Part shown: piece after piece, positions 52,101-60,556 of the stretch
How positions within the stretch are numbered: the stretch's first letter is position 1
Layout of the letters: each line of letters starts with the position of its first letter
From: Stratiolaelaps scimitus
Lineage: Eukaryota > Arthropoda > Arachnida > Mesostigmata > Laelapidae
Length of the DNA: 64,000 bases
Direction: 5' to 3'
Assembly (NCBI GenBank): GCA_019614645.1
Contig: JABWDB010000009.1
Span: 3,577,501-3,641,500 of the forward strand
The notes under the pieces: generated by a model
Told to the model about the DNA's origin: nothing
What the model saw: only the letters and a program-made list of their open reading frames with translations
Database searches by the model: none
Program-made: the position numbers and the translations under genes

Positions 52101-53392
52101 TTGTCCGCGGGGGTTTGGGCGAACTCGTTGAGGCATATATATATAACATCTACACATCTAGCGGTAGACGATATATATAAAACATATATCGTCTGCCGCT
52201 AGATGTGTAGATGTTGGCGCTGCACCGACAATACCCAATTGTCTCCAGTGTCAGCCAGAGGCTGGCCGTTCCCAGCCGTCAGCGCGGTGGCTTGGACGGC
52301 TAAGCATCTGATTGTCAAAAGCCAGAGGTCACAGGTTCGAGTCCCGCGACCTGGTGACATCTACAAATGAACTTGTTAAGCATTGTCAAATTGCAGTTCC
52401 TTTAATAAACGAATCAAGCTCTACCCTTACTCTACCGTCCATATAGATGAGGTAGAGAGAGCATCCCCCCATTGAGAATGATATCAGCTAATTTTCCTCG
52501 CATCGCTATTTGCTTGGTGTTCAATCAGGTAAATCCCGCGTACAAGCTGTACACATATCGCGAAGATGGCGTAATGTACAATTCACTCACCCGGTCCCTC
52601 GATCTGGCCGTCGCAAACTCCGAGGGCTCGATCAACTGGCAGGTAGAATATGACATGATCAGCGCATTCGGTGTCCGCGATCTGAGTCCATCCAGTATGG
52701 ATCAGCTGTCGAAGAAACTGAACAAGGACCCGACAACGCTGGACGCCTATTTTAGGTGAGGGTAACAATAGTCAATAGTAGTTATGGCAGTATGGTACGT
52801 AGTGTTCAAACAGCCAAAATGACGTCGCCGTTGTGATGAAGGCGGTTACCATCGAATATTGTCATCTCCCACTTTGTTCCATTGTCATATTGTCTTGATT
52901 TTATCAATCGGAAGGCGACGAACGTCGAAAAATAGTGATGACACAGGTTCGGTGAGACGCCAGATGAGAACTCTCTTCCCATTGTGTAGGATGTGTTTCC
53001 CTTAATTTTGTTTGTTTAATAATGTAATGGTAGTCGCTTGCCTGTATAGTGTTGTGCCAACTCGACAAAATAAACAACGAAAGCTAAACGCTCACGTACG
53101 CAATAGATTGGCGGATGTACAGATATATATGTCTGGTCTTGCTAAAGTCATATTTTCCAGACCCTGAACAGCCGCAGTTGCTGAGAACTCAAGAGTTCTA
53201 GAAAAGCATTTCCGTTCATCAAGTGATACAACCCTTACACTGACTTTCGCGTTGTTGTTGCTTCCGCATAGGTTTTACCATCGAAACAGTCCGCACACCT
53301 CCTGGCTTAACTGCACGTCGAATTGTAAGGCCCGGATAGCGGCAGCGACTTCGATCGACGTTCACCACAGACATGGACATGCTGGAACTTAA
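35109..53392 (+). CDS. Acid sphingomyelinase (sphingomyelin phosphodiesterase), spliced gene
   Basis: The product would hydrolyse sphingomyelin to ceramide and phosphocholine in lysosomes or outside the cell, using a Zn-dependent calcineurin-like phosphoesterase fold behind a saposin-B lipid-binding domain. Exons are 35109-35333 or 36785-37018 (alternative starts), then 42507-42710, 45976-46134, 48211-48555, 49461-49748, 50151-50410, 51848-51980, 52529-52755 and 53272-53392. All junctions are GT-AG and keep phase, and the total is 653 or 656 residues, close to the vertebrate length. Family motifs appear in order: CDTC and NQSDICGLMFG (saposin), LSDIHYDPRY, CDKPLCC, GDIPPHDVW, MGNHE, GHVPP and YGHTHFDQF. 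The link from the first exons to the saposin exon rests on matching phase and on the need for a signal sequence. Family identity is firm. Confidence 0.93.
36706..36713 (+). promoter_or_regulatory. TATA box for alternative exon B
   Basis: TATATAAG lies 72 bases before the ATG of exon B. A start of transcription about 30 bases downstream would fall near 36736-36742 and leave a leader of about 45 bases. This supports exon B as a true first exon with its own promoter. Confidence 0.6.
36785..37018 (+). CDS. Sphingomyelinase alternative first coding exon B
   Basis: From the ATG at 36785 this gives 78 codons in phase 0 to the donor GTCAGT at 37019. It has a basic start (MAAMKRGHM), a hydrophobic core (LAVVFLLVLAVA) and a tail with QDAIEMDQADGNELREV and LNVTR; NVT is a possible N-glycosylation site. 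It pairs with exon A in order and spacing, and the first 20 or so intron bases also resemble those after exon A. A TATA box stands 72 bases upstream of the ATG. Confidence 0.75.
38180..38187 (+). promoter_or_regulatory. Consensus TATA-box sequence inside the first intron
   Basis: GGTATAAAAG is a textbook TATA box. The first downstream ATG (about 38217) opens a short frame with a hydrophobic stretch (YLVIHIL) that reaches an ACACAG|GTGCAG junction in phase 0. That layout echoes exons A and B, but the peptide is very short and unlike them. A third promoter is only a suggestion. Confidence 0.25.
40786..40951 (-). CDS. Putative internal exon on the strand opposite the sphingomyelinase
   Basis: The - strand frame is open for 55 codons plus one base, between an acceptor-like sequence (ATGTCAG) and a consensus donor (CCG|GTAAGT). 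The peptide is Ser/Thr/Pro-rich and includes DMPEVSSTPVTSSC and LNENPQSSRVKSAPISQSN, typical of disordered linkers in signalling proteins. It falls in the first long intron of the sphingomyelinase, so it would belong to a nested or overlapping antisense gene. No partner exon or family was recognised. Confidence 0.35.
42507..42710 (+). CDS. Sphingomyelinase exon 2: first half of saposin-B domain
   Basis: A pyrimidine-rich acceptor (TTTCTCCCACCGCAG) precedes 68 in-phase codons, and the donor is GTAGGC. The CDTC pair and the later ACATF and DNSVC segments provide the first cysteines and amphipathic helices of a saposin fold, which presents sphingomyelin to the catalytic domain. Confidence 0.88.
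42711..45975 (+). other. Intron within the saposin domain
   Basis: About 3.3 kb without a supported gene. It contains (TA)n tracts at 43144-43170, 44204-44228 and 44754-44802, and a small perfect inverted repeat (AGTCATGGCT/AGCCATGACT) at about 45189-45219. A + strand frame at 45553-45870 has no matching splice signals. Confidence 0.6.
45976..46134 (+). CDS. Sphingomyelinase exon 3: second half of saposin-B domain
   Basis: Fifty-three codons in phase 0 lie between acceptor CTCCACCAG and consensus donor GTAAGT. NQSDICGLMFGPKCG holds the closing saposin cysteines and matches the family's xxxxxCGLLxGxxCG pattern. The proline/lysine-rich end (NLPKRLPIKNK) is the linker to the catalytic domain. 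Confidence 0.92.
46135..48210 (+). other. Intron between saposin and catalytic domains
   Basis: About 2.1 kb. A (TA)n tract sits at 46150-46176, followed by the SINE-like copy 2. GC-richer DNA at 46940-47240 gives opposed open frames without family resemblance. No other gene is supported. Confidence 0.6.
46296..46430 (+). repeat. SINE-like dispersed repeat, copy 2
   Basis: Second copy of the sequence at 7415-7540, in the same orientation. It contains TTCGGGTGCGCCT, ACACGTG and AGGTTCAATC, the last resembling a polymerase III B box. Downstream ATAAAAGAAGAG could be a degraded tail. Confidence 0.45.
48211..48555 (+). CDS. Sphingomyelinase exon 4: start of the phosphoesterase domain
   Basis: This exon has 115 codons in phase 0 (acceptor TGATCGGCAG, donor AAG|GTTTGA). 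LSDIHYDPRY gives the first metal-binding Asp and His, and CDKPLCCRD the disulfide-linked loop. DLRHCDMPLETIESL precedes the GD motif in the next exon. An acidic insertion (DSDGDDDDN) lies between them and is longer than in vertebrate enzymes. The donor is weaker than others in the gene. Confidence 0.93.
49461..49748 (+). CDS. Sphingomyelinase exon 5: GD and GNHE motifs
   Basis: This exon has 96 codons in phase 0 (acceptor CTCTTTGCAG, donor ACG|GTGGGT). YLTGDIPPHDVW carries the bridging Asp and the catalytic His of the family, and FPVMGNHEACPPNLF the Asn-His metal ligand pair. Two NxT sites (NKT, NIT) near the start may be glycosylated. Confidence 0.95.
50151..50410 (+). CDS. Sphingomyelinase exon 6: central catalytic segment
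   Basis: Eighty-six codons plus two bases lie between acceptor TCTGTTCCAG and donor AG|GTACAG. GGFYAKS, LKVISLNTNMCY, NFWLLADSRDPAGQL and HILGHVPPSSF match the family in order; the His of GHVPP is a metal ligand. The split Arg codon is completed by the next exon. Confidence 0.95.
50411..51847 (+). other. Intron between exons 6 and 7
   Basis: About 1.4 kb without a supported gene or strong repeat. Short open frames occur on both strands but none has fitting splice sites. Confidence 0.6.
51848..51980 (+). CDS. Sphingomyelinase exon 7: GHTH motif
   Basis: The first base completes the Arg codon split with exon 6; 44 codons follow to the donor TAC|GTGAGT. GQFYGHTHFDQFNVFY supplies the last two metal-binding histidines. 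FVSPSATSYS matches the conserved strand after it. Confidence 0.95.
52145..52215. repeat. 32-bp inverted repeat in a sphingomyelinase intron
   Basis: Arms 52145-52176 and 52184-52215 are reverse complements except for one position that becomes a G-U pair in RNA. Outer ends read AACATCTACACATCTAGCGG and CCGCTAGATGTGTAGATGTT. The loop is only 7 bases and the inner stem is TA-rich. It belongs to the same type of TA-associated hairpin as 14137-14199, and as a + strand intron it would be transcribed with the gene. Confidence 0.85.
52281..52355 (+). pseudogene. Degenerate tRNA-like sequence
   Basis: TGGCTTGGACGG resembles a polymerase III A box and GGTTCGAGTCC a B box, at tRNA-like spacing (34 bases between). 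A four-base D-stem (GCTT/AAGC) can form. The acceptor arms do not pair and the T-stem has two mismatches, so it is not a working tRNA. It is likely a tRNA pseudogene or the head of a tRNA-derived SINE in the intron. Confidence 0.4.
52529..52755 (+). CDS. Sphingomyelinase exon 8: C-terminal domain
   Basis: Seventy-five codons plus two bases lie between acceptor GTTCAATCAG and donor AG|GTGAGG. NPAYKLYTYREDG matches the NPGYRVYxxDG strand of the family. INWQVEYDMISAFGVRDLSP corresponds to the helical C-terminal region. Confidence 0.93.
53272..53392 (+). CDS. Sphingomyelinase terminal exon
   Basis: The first base completes the Arg codon split with exon 8, giving YFRFYHRNSPH across the junction, where the family has F-x-YHK/R. 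NCTSNCK gives two of the usual C-terminal cysteines and an NxT site. The third conserved cysteine that normally follows is absent, and the tail (DVHHRHGHAGT) is unlike relatives. The stop is TAA at 53390-53392. The C-terminus may be divergent, or the exon may be read differently in another transcript. Confidence 0.85.
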
Positions 53393-53396
53393 TAAA
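53391..53396 (+). terminator. Poly(A) signal overlapping the stop codon
   Basis: AATAAA starts at the second base of the TAA stop. If it is used, the 3' UTR would be only about 15-30 bases. An alternative signal further downstream cannot be excluded. Confidence 0.45.
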
Positions 53397-53843
53397 ATAA
53401 CTTATTCTTGTTGCTTACCTAATTGCTAAGGCTGATCCATAACGTTATTATTATTATTATTATTATGATCATTACCATTACTATCCTCATTATTAGCTGA
53501 TTATCGACGAGCATTGTATCTTTATTGTACTGTAACTCGCTACTGTTGTATGATAGTGTTACGTATTGCTTAAAGCCCACTACCCCTCTATATATATTTA
53601 TAGTTGTACATATGTGTATATATATATTACACGACACTACAGTATACCTGCGCAACAGAGGGTGCGCCCCTAGATGCGTTACAGCGCTGCTGGGATGCAC
53701 TCAAGTTCAGGGCAGTGCTCAGACGACTTAGTTACGCCAAGGGTTCGAGAGCGTAGTATTATTATCGTCCTTGGACACAGCAATTGTCGATTCCGAATCC
53801 GCTGTCAATCGCCAATGTGAAGCCCAAATTCGTGTGAACCACC

Positions 53844-53874
<31 letters not shown>

Positions 53875-54560
53875 TTGATGCTGTTGCCTTTTCAGTGAAA
53901 GCGATGTCGAACACCAGAGGGCAGAGGGGCTTGTATATAGGCGTATATCTGTTTAGAGAGAGAGAGGATTATGCACCGATGTATAACGGAGGCTTAAACA
54001 GATACGCAAAAAAAAGTCACAAAACGACGATGACGCCGAAGAAAGAATAGAGGCCATATGTTACTGATTGGCGTTACTGTGTTGTCATTCTATATAATAA
54101 TACCACTAGGCATAAATCATATTGAGAATAATACTATAGTAGCAATAGCACATTTGGTGACTGGAGCACTATGTATATATATATATATATATCGCATGCT
54201 CATAGGACAATAAACGAAAATAGCGAATGCCGATCGATCATGACACAGACGGTACGACCTTATTCTATATTAATTAGCATTCGAATTCAATAAAGAGGCG
54301 TTGGAAAACTTTCGCATAGATGCGCGGTATAGGACGCAGCAAGCAAACAAAAAAGTATATATATATATATGTTTGAATAATTTTTAAACACGTACAATAC
54401 GTTGGCTGGGATGCATTATTTTACATGCTATAAATTACTACAATTATCAGCTATGTTTAGACAACGAGTACGAATTTCATTAGCTCCTAAACGCGAATAT
54501 GTTTTCACCATCACCTGTATTCACCAGCTGCTGCTGCTGGCGCCTCCCTCTCCTCCCATC
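53397..54560. other. Non-coding stretch 3' of the sphingomyelinase
   Basis: No gene is supported. Repeats include an ATT run at 53445-53465, (TA)n at 53843-53868, 54175-54192 and 54357-54370. Confidence 0.5.
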
Positions 54561-55655
54561 TTCACACAGACATCATCACCATGATCATCGTCGTCGTCCA
54601 CCGGAGCAACTCCATCATTATCCATCTTTCCCTGCACTGTTCTCTTATAGGATACTATCGGCGAGTCCTGACCCTCGCCAGTTGCGTCACTTTCCCTTAT
54701 CTACATATTCTCTATCTATCACAGCCAGATCTACATATCTGTCTGTCTGTATCTACCATATTCGTTTTCTTCTTGCCTGCGTTTCTTTCCTGCTTTCATT
54801 TGTCGCACAACGTCGCTTGAGATCGGGTTGGGTCGTCAAGAGCGCGCCTGACCCTTTCACAAACCGCGCGCCCCCCTTAGTCTCTATCTTCCCCCTCTAT
54901 GTCTCTCTCTCTCTCTCTCTATCTCTCTCGCATCCCCTCGCACTCTCCCCTGCAGCCGTTATCTGCTCTCCCTTTCATCAGCATGCCTCGATTCAGCATG
55001 GCCAGCACAACACGGGAGAACGTACCACAGAACGAGCCACACACGACAAAGCGTGCCACAGTCTACGCACATTCGTATCACCGCCACCCGTCCCGCCGTC
55101 GAATTCCTAGCATTTTTTGCTGGTGGCGGCTGGCTGCTCCTGCCGATGCAGCAGCAGCAGCCGCCGCCGCCGCCACCACCGCCGCCGCCGTTGCCGTCTA
55201 TAGAATTCTCGACTGCTATATACAGAGTCGTATCGCAGTGTCGTTGAGTTTGTGCTGGCTGCTGTGTACTCGTCGAGTGAGTGCCTGTGTTATTGTTATT
55301 ATTATTATTACGGCGGCATAGTATTATTATATTATTATCATCATTATAACGTGGGCGCTCGCCACGGCACGGAATCAATTCGAGTGTGTCCCGTGTCCAC
55401 CACCGTTCATCGGTACGGATAGATTGCGTGTGCTGTGGTGGCCAGGCATCCGTGAAGGAGGGGATCCGCTCGTTGTCGGCGCTCCGGGCCTGCTCTCGTT
55501 CGATTGGCGATCGGCAGTCGTCGCTTCGTGTTAGCCTGCTGATGTGTGGTGCCCAGTTTGCGCTGGTAGCATAGCTTTCCTCATTGGTCAACTGTTCCCC
55601 TTCGGGGCCGGACTCGTTCGTGTTGTTTCGCTTGTTGTAGCGTGATCCTTGGCCC
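54561..55655. other. CT-rich and triplet-rich block, probable leader or promoter DNA
   Basis: The block contains pyrimidine-rich DNA with (CT)n at 54902-54931 and CAG/GCC runs at 55147-55194. ATT runs lie near 55293-55335. A 238-codon frame on the - strand (54959-55675) is open throughout, but its lower half is made of poly-Asn and poly-Gly from triplet repeats. The + strand candidate start exon at 55698 follows directly. Which strand is coding near 55.4-55.8 kb is not settled by eye. Confidence 0.35.
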
Positions 55656-55697
55656 ATGTGTGTTGTGGATGGCAAAAGACCGCGGCGGGCATCGCAT

Positions 55698-55805
55698 ATG
55701 AGCGCGTTCGGCCAGCCGGCCCCCTCGCAAGGATACCCGGACCGTCGATACCACCACCACCACCCATCTCGACACCAGCCGCGAGATCTTCTCTTTGCGT
55801 TTAAG
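55698..55805 (+). CDS. Putative first coding exon, unrecognised protein
   Basis: Thirty-six codons from the ATG at 55698 run in phase 0 to a consensus donor (AAG|GTGAGC). The peptide starts MSAFGQPAPSQGYPDRRY, continues with a His run and ends RDLLFAFK. An in-frame ATG 42 bases upstream (55656) would add 14 residues. Codons end mostly in G or C, as in the sphingomyelinase exons. The frame does not join directly in phase to the exon at 62407, so either another exon intervenes or they belong to different transcripts. The opposite strand is also open here. Confidence 0.4.
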
Positions 55806-56397
55806 GTGAGCGAGACGAGGAATGTGCTTGAGTAGTTAGCTAGCTAGCTAATTAGTTGGCTAGTCAGTCATTGGACGAACATCAGAAAGAAAATGGTTTC
55901 TAATGCATGTACAACAAGAAGACGAAGAATAACAATAACAACAACAACAATAACGACAACAACAACAAAAGTACAACAATTGATAGTATTTTGTTACACC
56001 AGTTCAACAAAACAAGCAACGATGACCAAAAAAGCGAGACGGGCAAGGTGCTGTGTTTTTTCTACAACTTATACAAGGAAAAGTAGACGATGTAGGTGTT
56101 CGTCGGATTTCGCCTTTAACGAATGCGTCGATGACGAATTTACACCCCTCTGACTGTGAGGGGTAAAGATACAAAGTGATGCGTGAGGAGATAGAGAGAG
56201 AGAGAAGAAGAAGATGAGAGACCCCTGCAGTGACGCAAGATGCGACAAAAAGTTCGGCGCGAAGAGCGAGCGGGGGGACGGGCGCGTTTTGAGGATTGCT
56301 GTTGCAGCGATAACATTACGCTACTTAGGGGGATTTTGTCACCGTCGTGAAAATTGTGTCAGAGTTTGTTGGTGTTGTTGTTGCTGCTGCTGCTGCT

Positions 56398-56435
<38 letters not shown>

Positions 56436-58804
56436 CAATTTTTGCGGATAACTTCTACACATTTCTGTGTGCGTATCGTGTCTATAGCCGTTCCATGGTT
56501 GTTTGGTGAAATGCCAACAAGCTGTTAGCCGATGCTAATTGCTACCAGCACGCTATGAGCGCTTATTATCCTAGAAGCATTATGTTCTCTGTTTACATGT
56601 GACCGTGATGTGTGTACGCACATTGAATCTACTGATAAACACTACACTCCGGTATTTGGTCATTGACAAAAGGGGGACACTGTTCAAAGTGGTATTAGGC
56701 CATTGTCCAAGAGGCAATGGGACGCAGTCATTGTACAGAGAGATAGGTAACAGTGTTTGTAGGAAATAGCATTGGTTTAAAGGTTTGCGTACCTGTCCTG
56801 CTTAATCCTGCTTGAAGTCGAGTCCAGTCCTCGAAGCCGACCATAACGAGGGGTAGTGACGCCCGGAAATCGCCGGCGCTAACGGATCAACCCGAGCTGC
56901 TGCTACTGCTGCTGCTGTTCACTTGCAACGAACAACCAACGAAAGACACATATATAGTGTTAGTAACTAGCTAGCCAGATCCCATTATCAGATCCCACTC
57001 GAACTCCCCCCCCCCCTGCCGCGATGGATGCCCATCTTCCAGCGACGAACAGCCTGCCGAGCAGCCTGGCCTGATCACACCTCACCTCACGCTCGGACTC
57101 GCAGTGGCCTGGGGAAGTTGGCCGCCACACCGGCCTTCAGTCAGGCCGTCAATCAGTCCGTCAGGCCGCGGGTTAGTTAGTCGTTAGTCGACCGCTAGGG
57201 ACCCCAAGCATTCGCGGAATTCTTCTCGCTCGGTGCGCTGTGCCGTCCAACGATCGTCGTCCGCTTTGACCAGCATCGTCGCCAAACGCCCAACGGCCAT
57301 TTTGGCAGTGAGTGGCACCGGCAGCGGCGGCGGCGGCCAGCGCTGGCGAGCTGCGGACCAGCGAAGGCGCAGCAGCGGTCAAGTCGCCGGTCAACCCAAC
57401 GCTCGGTTGCACGGACGCTTGAACCGCTGGTTGCTTGCCTTACTAGAAGGCCGCCAATAGCCTCCTGCGTAGCTGACTACCACCACGGCTTCTACTACTG
57501 CTAATACTAGTAGTGGAAGTAGTCGTAGTGTTAGAAGTGATGATGCTGCAGTCAGGCCAACGCTGCCTGTTCGTCCGTGTCTGGCTGGTCCTGCCGCCGC
57601 TGAAAGGTGATTCACTTGCGACTGCTGCCGGCGGACAGCGAGCCAGGCCTGCGAGGACGACGGACGCAAACCTGGCGGCGACGGCGGCGACAGCAGGAAC
57701 AACAACGACAGCTATAATAACATTGCATTTGAGACTGATTTGGAACAGAAATCGGTTCGACAACATATTCCGATGGTGACGACCCGTTCAACTTCGTAGT
57801 TTGGCTTTGCGCTCGAACGCGAGTAACAAAAGAGAAGAGGCGCTGCTTTTCCGCGAGAAAGTTCGGAGTCGACGACCAGCCGACCTGCTCATTGCTATCC
57901 GCTGTGTGGTATTTAGCAAGGCAACAGGTCGCGAGGCCGTACAGAGATAAGGTGGGGGAAGAGTATTGTGGACATATTTCGCAAGAAGGATACAGCGCAA
58001 TGCAGAACGTATAATAACTAAATCGGTGTGTGGGCCGTGCCGAACATGCAGATGGCCTGCCCGAGCCCTGCGCGCTTCGCGGCTTTCAGTGCCAGCGGCA
58101 AGCTCGTAAAGCAGGAACGTTCGTTGGTATGCATTGCAGTCTTGAACGTAACAATAGAAAAGCGCACATGAGGCAGCGTTACAGTCGTTACGTTGACGCT
58201 GGGCGGCCCCAGCGTGAGCGAACTCTTCGCGGGTAATGAGACTATTCTAATGAACGCACAACAACAACACGACATGGCAGCGCGTTTGTCCTGCGGTTCC
58301 ATTCGTCGAGCTTTGAAATTAGCGTAGTTTTTCCTGCATCGACAATTGCTTGCAACGTATTATTAATTACGGCAATTTCATTTTGGCTCCACGGATGACA
58401 AAGTTCGCCGGGTTGATGCCGCCAACCAGTGAATGATGATGATAAGGGGATCTATATTCGTTACACTGTGATGCAATCTGCACTGTTTAAGAGATTACTC
58501 TGATAGGGCTCACTTCCGTTGCCTCTCCTGAGTGATTTGCCTACTCTCGCCTCTATCTCTCCCCCTACGGGGAGCTGTCCACGGCGAGAACGCCACTGAG
58601 ACTGCTCTCCATTGAGAACTCCGCAGTCGAGTCGCAATCTCCACCCGGTTAGTTATCCGTTGGCAAATACTTGTGTGTTACTTTAGCTGGACTGTTGTAA
58701 AAATCCCATCGTATTCGCCACCTTATGCTAGCATTAATTATCATTCCTGTCCCATTCGGCGTGGCATAGGTTTGGTTCACTCGTGTGTTCCTGTGTCTGC
58801 ATAT

Positions 58805-58852
<48 letters not shown>

Positions 58853-59155
58853 ACATGTATGCGTTCGGGTCTCCATTGTGCTCGCATTGGAATCGGCTGT
58901 TAGAGAGAGTCGGGCTTGACGCGCTGCGCCATTGCCACCGTCTCGCCATTACCACTGTGGAATTCCAGTGGTTTTAGCAAACTCCCCCTCGTTTCTTGCT
59001 TCCTGTCTTTCTTCGAGCCTCTCCTGTGTTCGCTCTGTGGCTAACAATCCACTGTGGATATGTAGAACAGCAGCTGCTGCTGCTCTGTAGAGATTTCCAT
59101 GGTCCATAGAAATTTATCTGCGTGTGGTCGCTTCATATGATCGGTAAGCATAAGA
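55806..59155. other. Non-coding stretch with a GC-rich block
   Basis: An AAC/ACA run lies at 55929-55968 and (TA)n at 56402-56432. A GC-rich block follows at 56870-57770 with CTG and GGC runs, poly-C near 57007-57016 and opposed open frames. A (CA)n/(TA)n tract lies at 58806-58850. A GCA|GTGAGT junction near 57306 follows a short open frame and could mark a first exon, with little support. No gene is confirmed. Confidence 0.4.
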
Positions 59156-59269
59156 ATGAACAGACATGGACGGACCACCGCCCGTTCCACCGCGGCGTAC
59201 TGTTGCGCGGAGCATGAAGTGTTTTGGTCAAAACTCGACAGGGCTGGTCGACTTGCATCCAGCGGACAG
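59156..59269 (+). CDS. Weak candidate for a short coding exon
   Basis: Thirty-eight codons from an ATG run in phase 0 to GGACAG|GTGAGA. The peptide (MNRHGRTTARSTAAYCC, then HEVFWSKLDRAGRLASSGQ) has no recognised motif. It may be a chance frame before an (AG)n run, whose GTGAGAGAG start imitates a donor. Confidence 0.18.
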
Positions 59270-60218
59270 GTGAGAGAGCGAGAGAACACAGAGAGAGAGA
59301 GAGAGAGTGATAGAGAAGAAATTATGAGATTATGGTATGAGATATAAACGAAATGGTGCGAGGATCGTGTGTGTGTGTGTGACCATGTGTGAGCAGAGTG
59401 GATACTCGACGCCAGTTTCAGATACAACGTAGAAATAGCGGAGGACAGTGAGTTAAAGAGAGCGGCAGAGAGAGAGAGATAGAGAGAGCCCATCGAAGCG
59501 ACCGTCGAAGAATACACCCCAGCTCCCGCCTACGCTTTGTTTCATTGTGATCAACGAACGAGCGAGCGTGCAACCATTCAAGTAAGCACACCCCGTTGGG
59601 TCCGATGTAGCACTATCTGCTACGTGTTGATGCGACCCTCTGTCGTGTCGAAAAGCGACCGACATGTGTCAGGCCTCACGCGGCTAGCCGGCGAACAACT
59701 TAGCTTCACATAATGTACACCACCGCTTGCCTCATCGTGGGATAGCTATGCTCGACGTCGTCGTCGTGCAGACAACAGCAAGCATTAGCCAACATTACAA
59801 CACATCATAGATGGAAAGCTCATTGTCGAAGAGACAGGGAGAGACTGGCAACGCTAGCACACCGACGGCGCACAGCCTGGATGACCTGGAAGAGGCTGAG
59901 CAGGCCACGCGTTCGAGGTTGCCACTAGTGCTGGTGATGTTACCACTACTGCGATCGCCTCATGGTTTTGTGTCGCAGAGAGCTGAGAGACATTCGCTTG
60001 GTCGGTCGGCGTTCGACCGTCTCCCGTTGTTGTGGGGGCCACTGCTTCTGCTGCTGTAACGCTGCTGCTTGCACTCGGCTGGAATATTTCTCGCTCGATC
60101 TTTCAGTTCATTTTTTCGTTCGTTGACTGCCTCGCTGTCTCGATGTCCGTTGGTGTCGAATAGAGAGATACGGACGTCTGGGCCCTGACCCCAGAGAGCG
60201 TCGTACTGCCGGTGCGTT
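59270..60218. other. Non-coding stretch
   Basis: The stretch holds (AG)n runs at 59290-59307 and 59466-59487 and a short (GT)n run at 59370-59380. Opposed frames are open at 59811-60059 on both strands without motifs. No gene is confirmed. Confidence 0.4.
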
Positions 60219-60554
60219 CTACAACTGGTTGACGTGGCGACAGCAGGAGCCGCAGCTGGCCGCGTCGTAGTTGTCGTTGGGGCTAGTGTTGTGCATGGTT
60301 TCAAGATGTAGTAGATATATTTTATGCTCGTCCATCTGTCGCATTCTCTGTGCAATGTATATCTCATCATTCATCGATTCGGCAGCCGCACGATGCCTGC
60401 TAAATTGTTGCTCGCACGCCCGTAGATTTTGCGAGCTGGCGGCGAGCGCTTGGCGCAACTTATGGCTAGTGGTTGTATCATGATAAAAACGGTAGAAGCG
60501 GTAGAATTGCGTTGGCTCGTTCAGCCGGCCCCTCTCTAGTGAGTGTTTTCCGGG
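60219..60554 (-). CDS. Putative exon encoding a coiled-coil-like segment
   Basis: The - strand is open for 111 codons from an AG at 60555-60556 to a TAG stop at 60219-60221. The first half contains LNEPTQFYRFYRFYHD, then a charged helical stretch: RQALAASSQNLRACEQQF, SRHRAAAESMNDEIYIAQRM and RQMDEHKIYLLHLE. Heptad-like spacing of hydrophobic residues suggests a coiled coil. The acceptor has a weak pyrimidine tract. I do not recognise the family, and no joined upstream exon was found. Confidence 0.35.
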   Translation of the reverse strand, partial: PGKHSLERGRLNEPTQFYRFYRFYHDTTTSHKLRQALAASSQNLRACEQQFSRHRAAAESMNDEIYIAQRMRQMDEHKIYLLHLETMHNTSPNDNYDAASCGSCCRHVNQL

Positions 60555-60556
60555 CT

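Noticed and set aside
52281..52355. Functional tRNA gene
   Set aside because: A and B boxes are present but the acceptor and anticodon stems do not pair, so only a tRNA-like relic is reported.
54499..55110. 203-codon + strand frame
   Set aside because: Mostly CT-rich DNA read as Ser/Leu/Pro; no motif and inconsistent with the candidate start at 55698.
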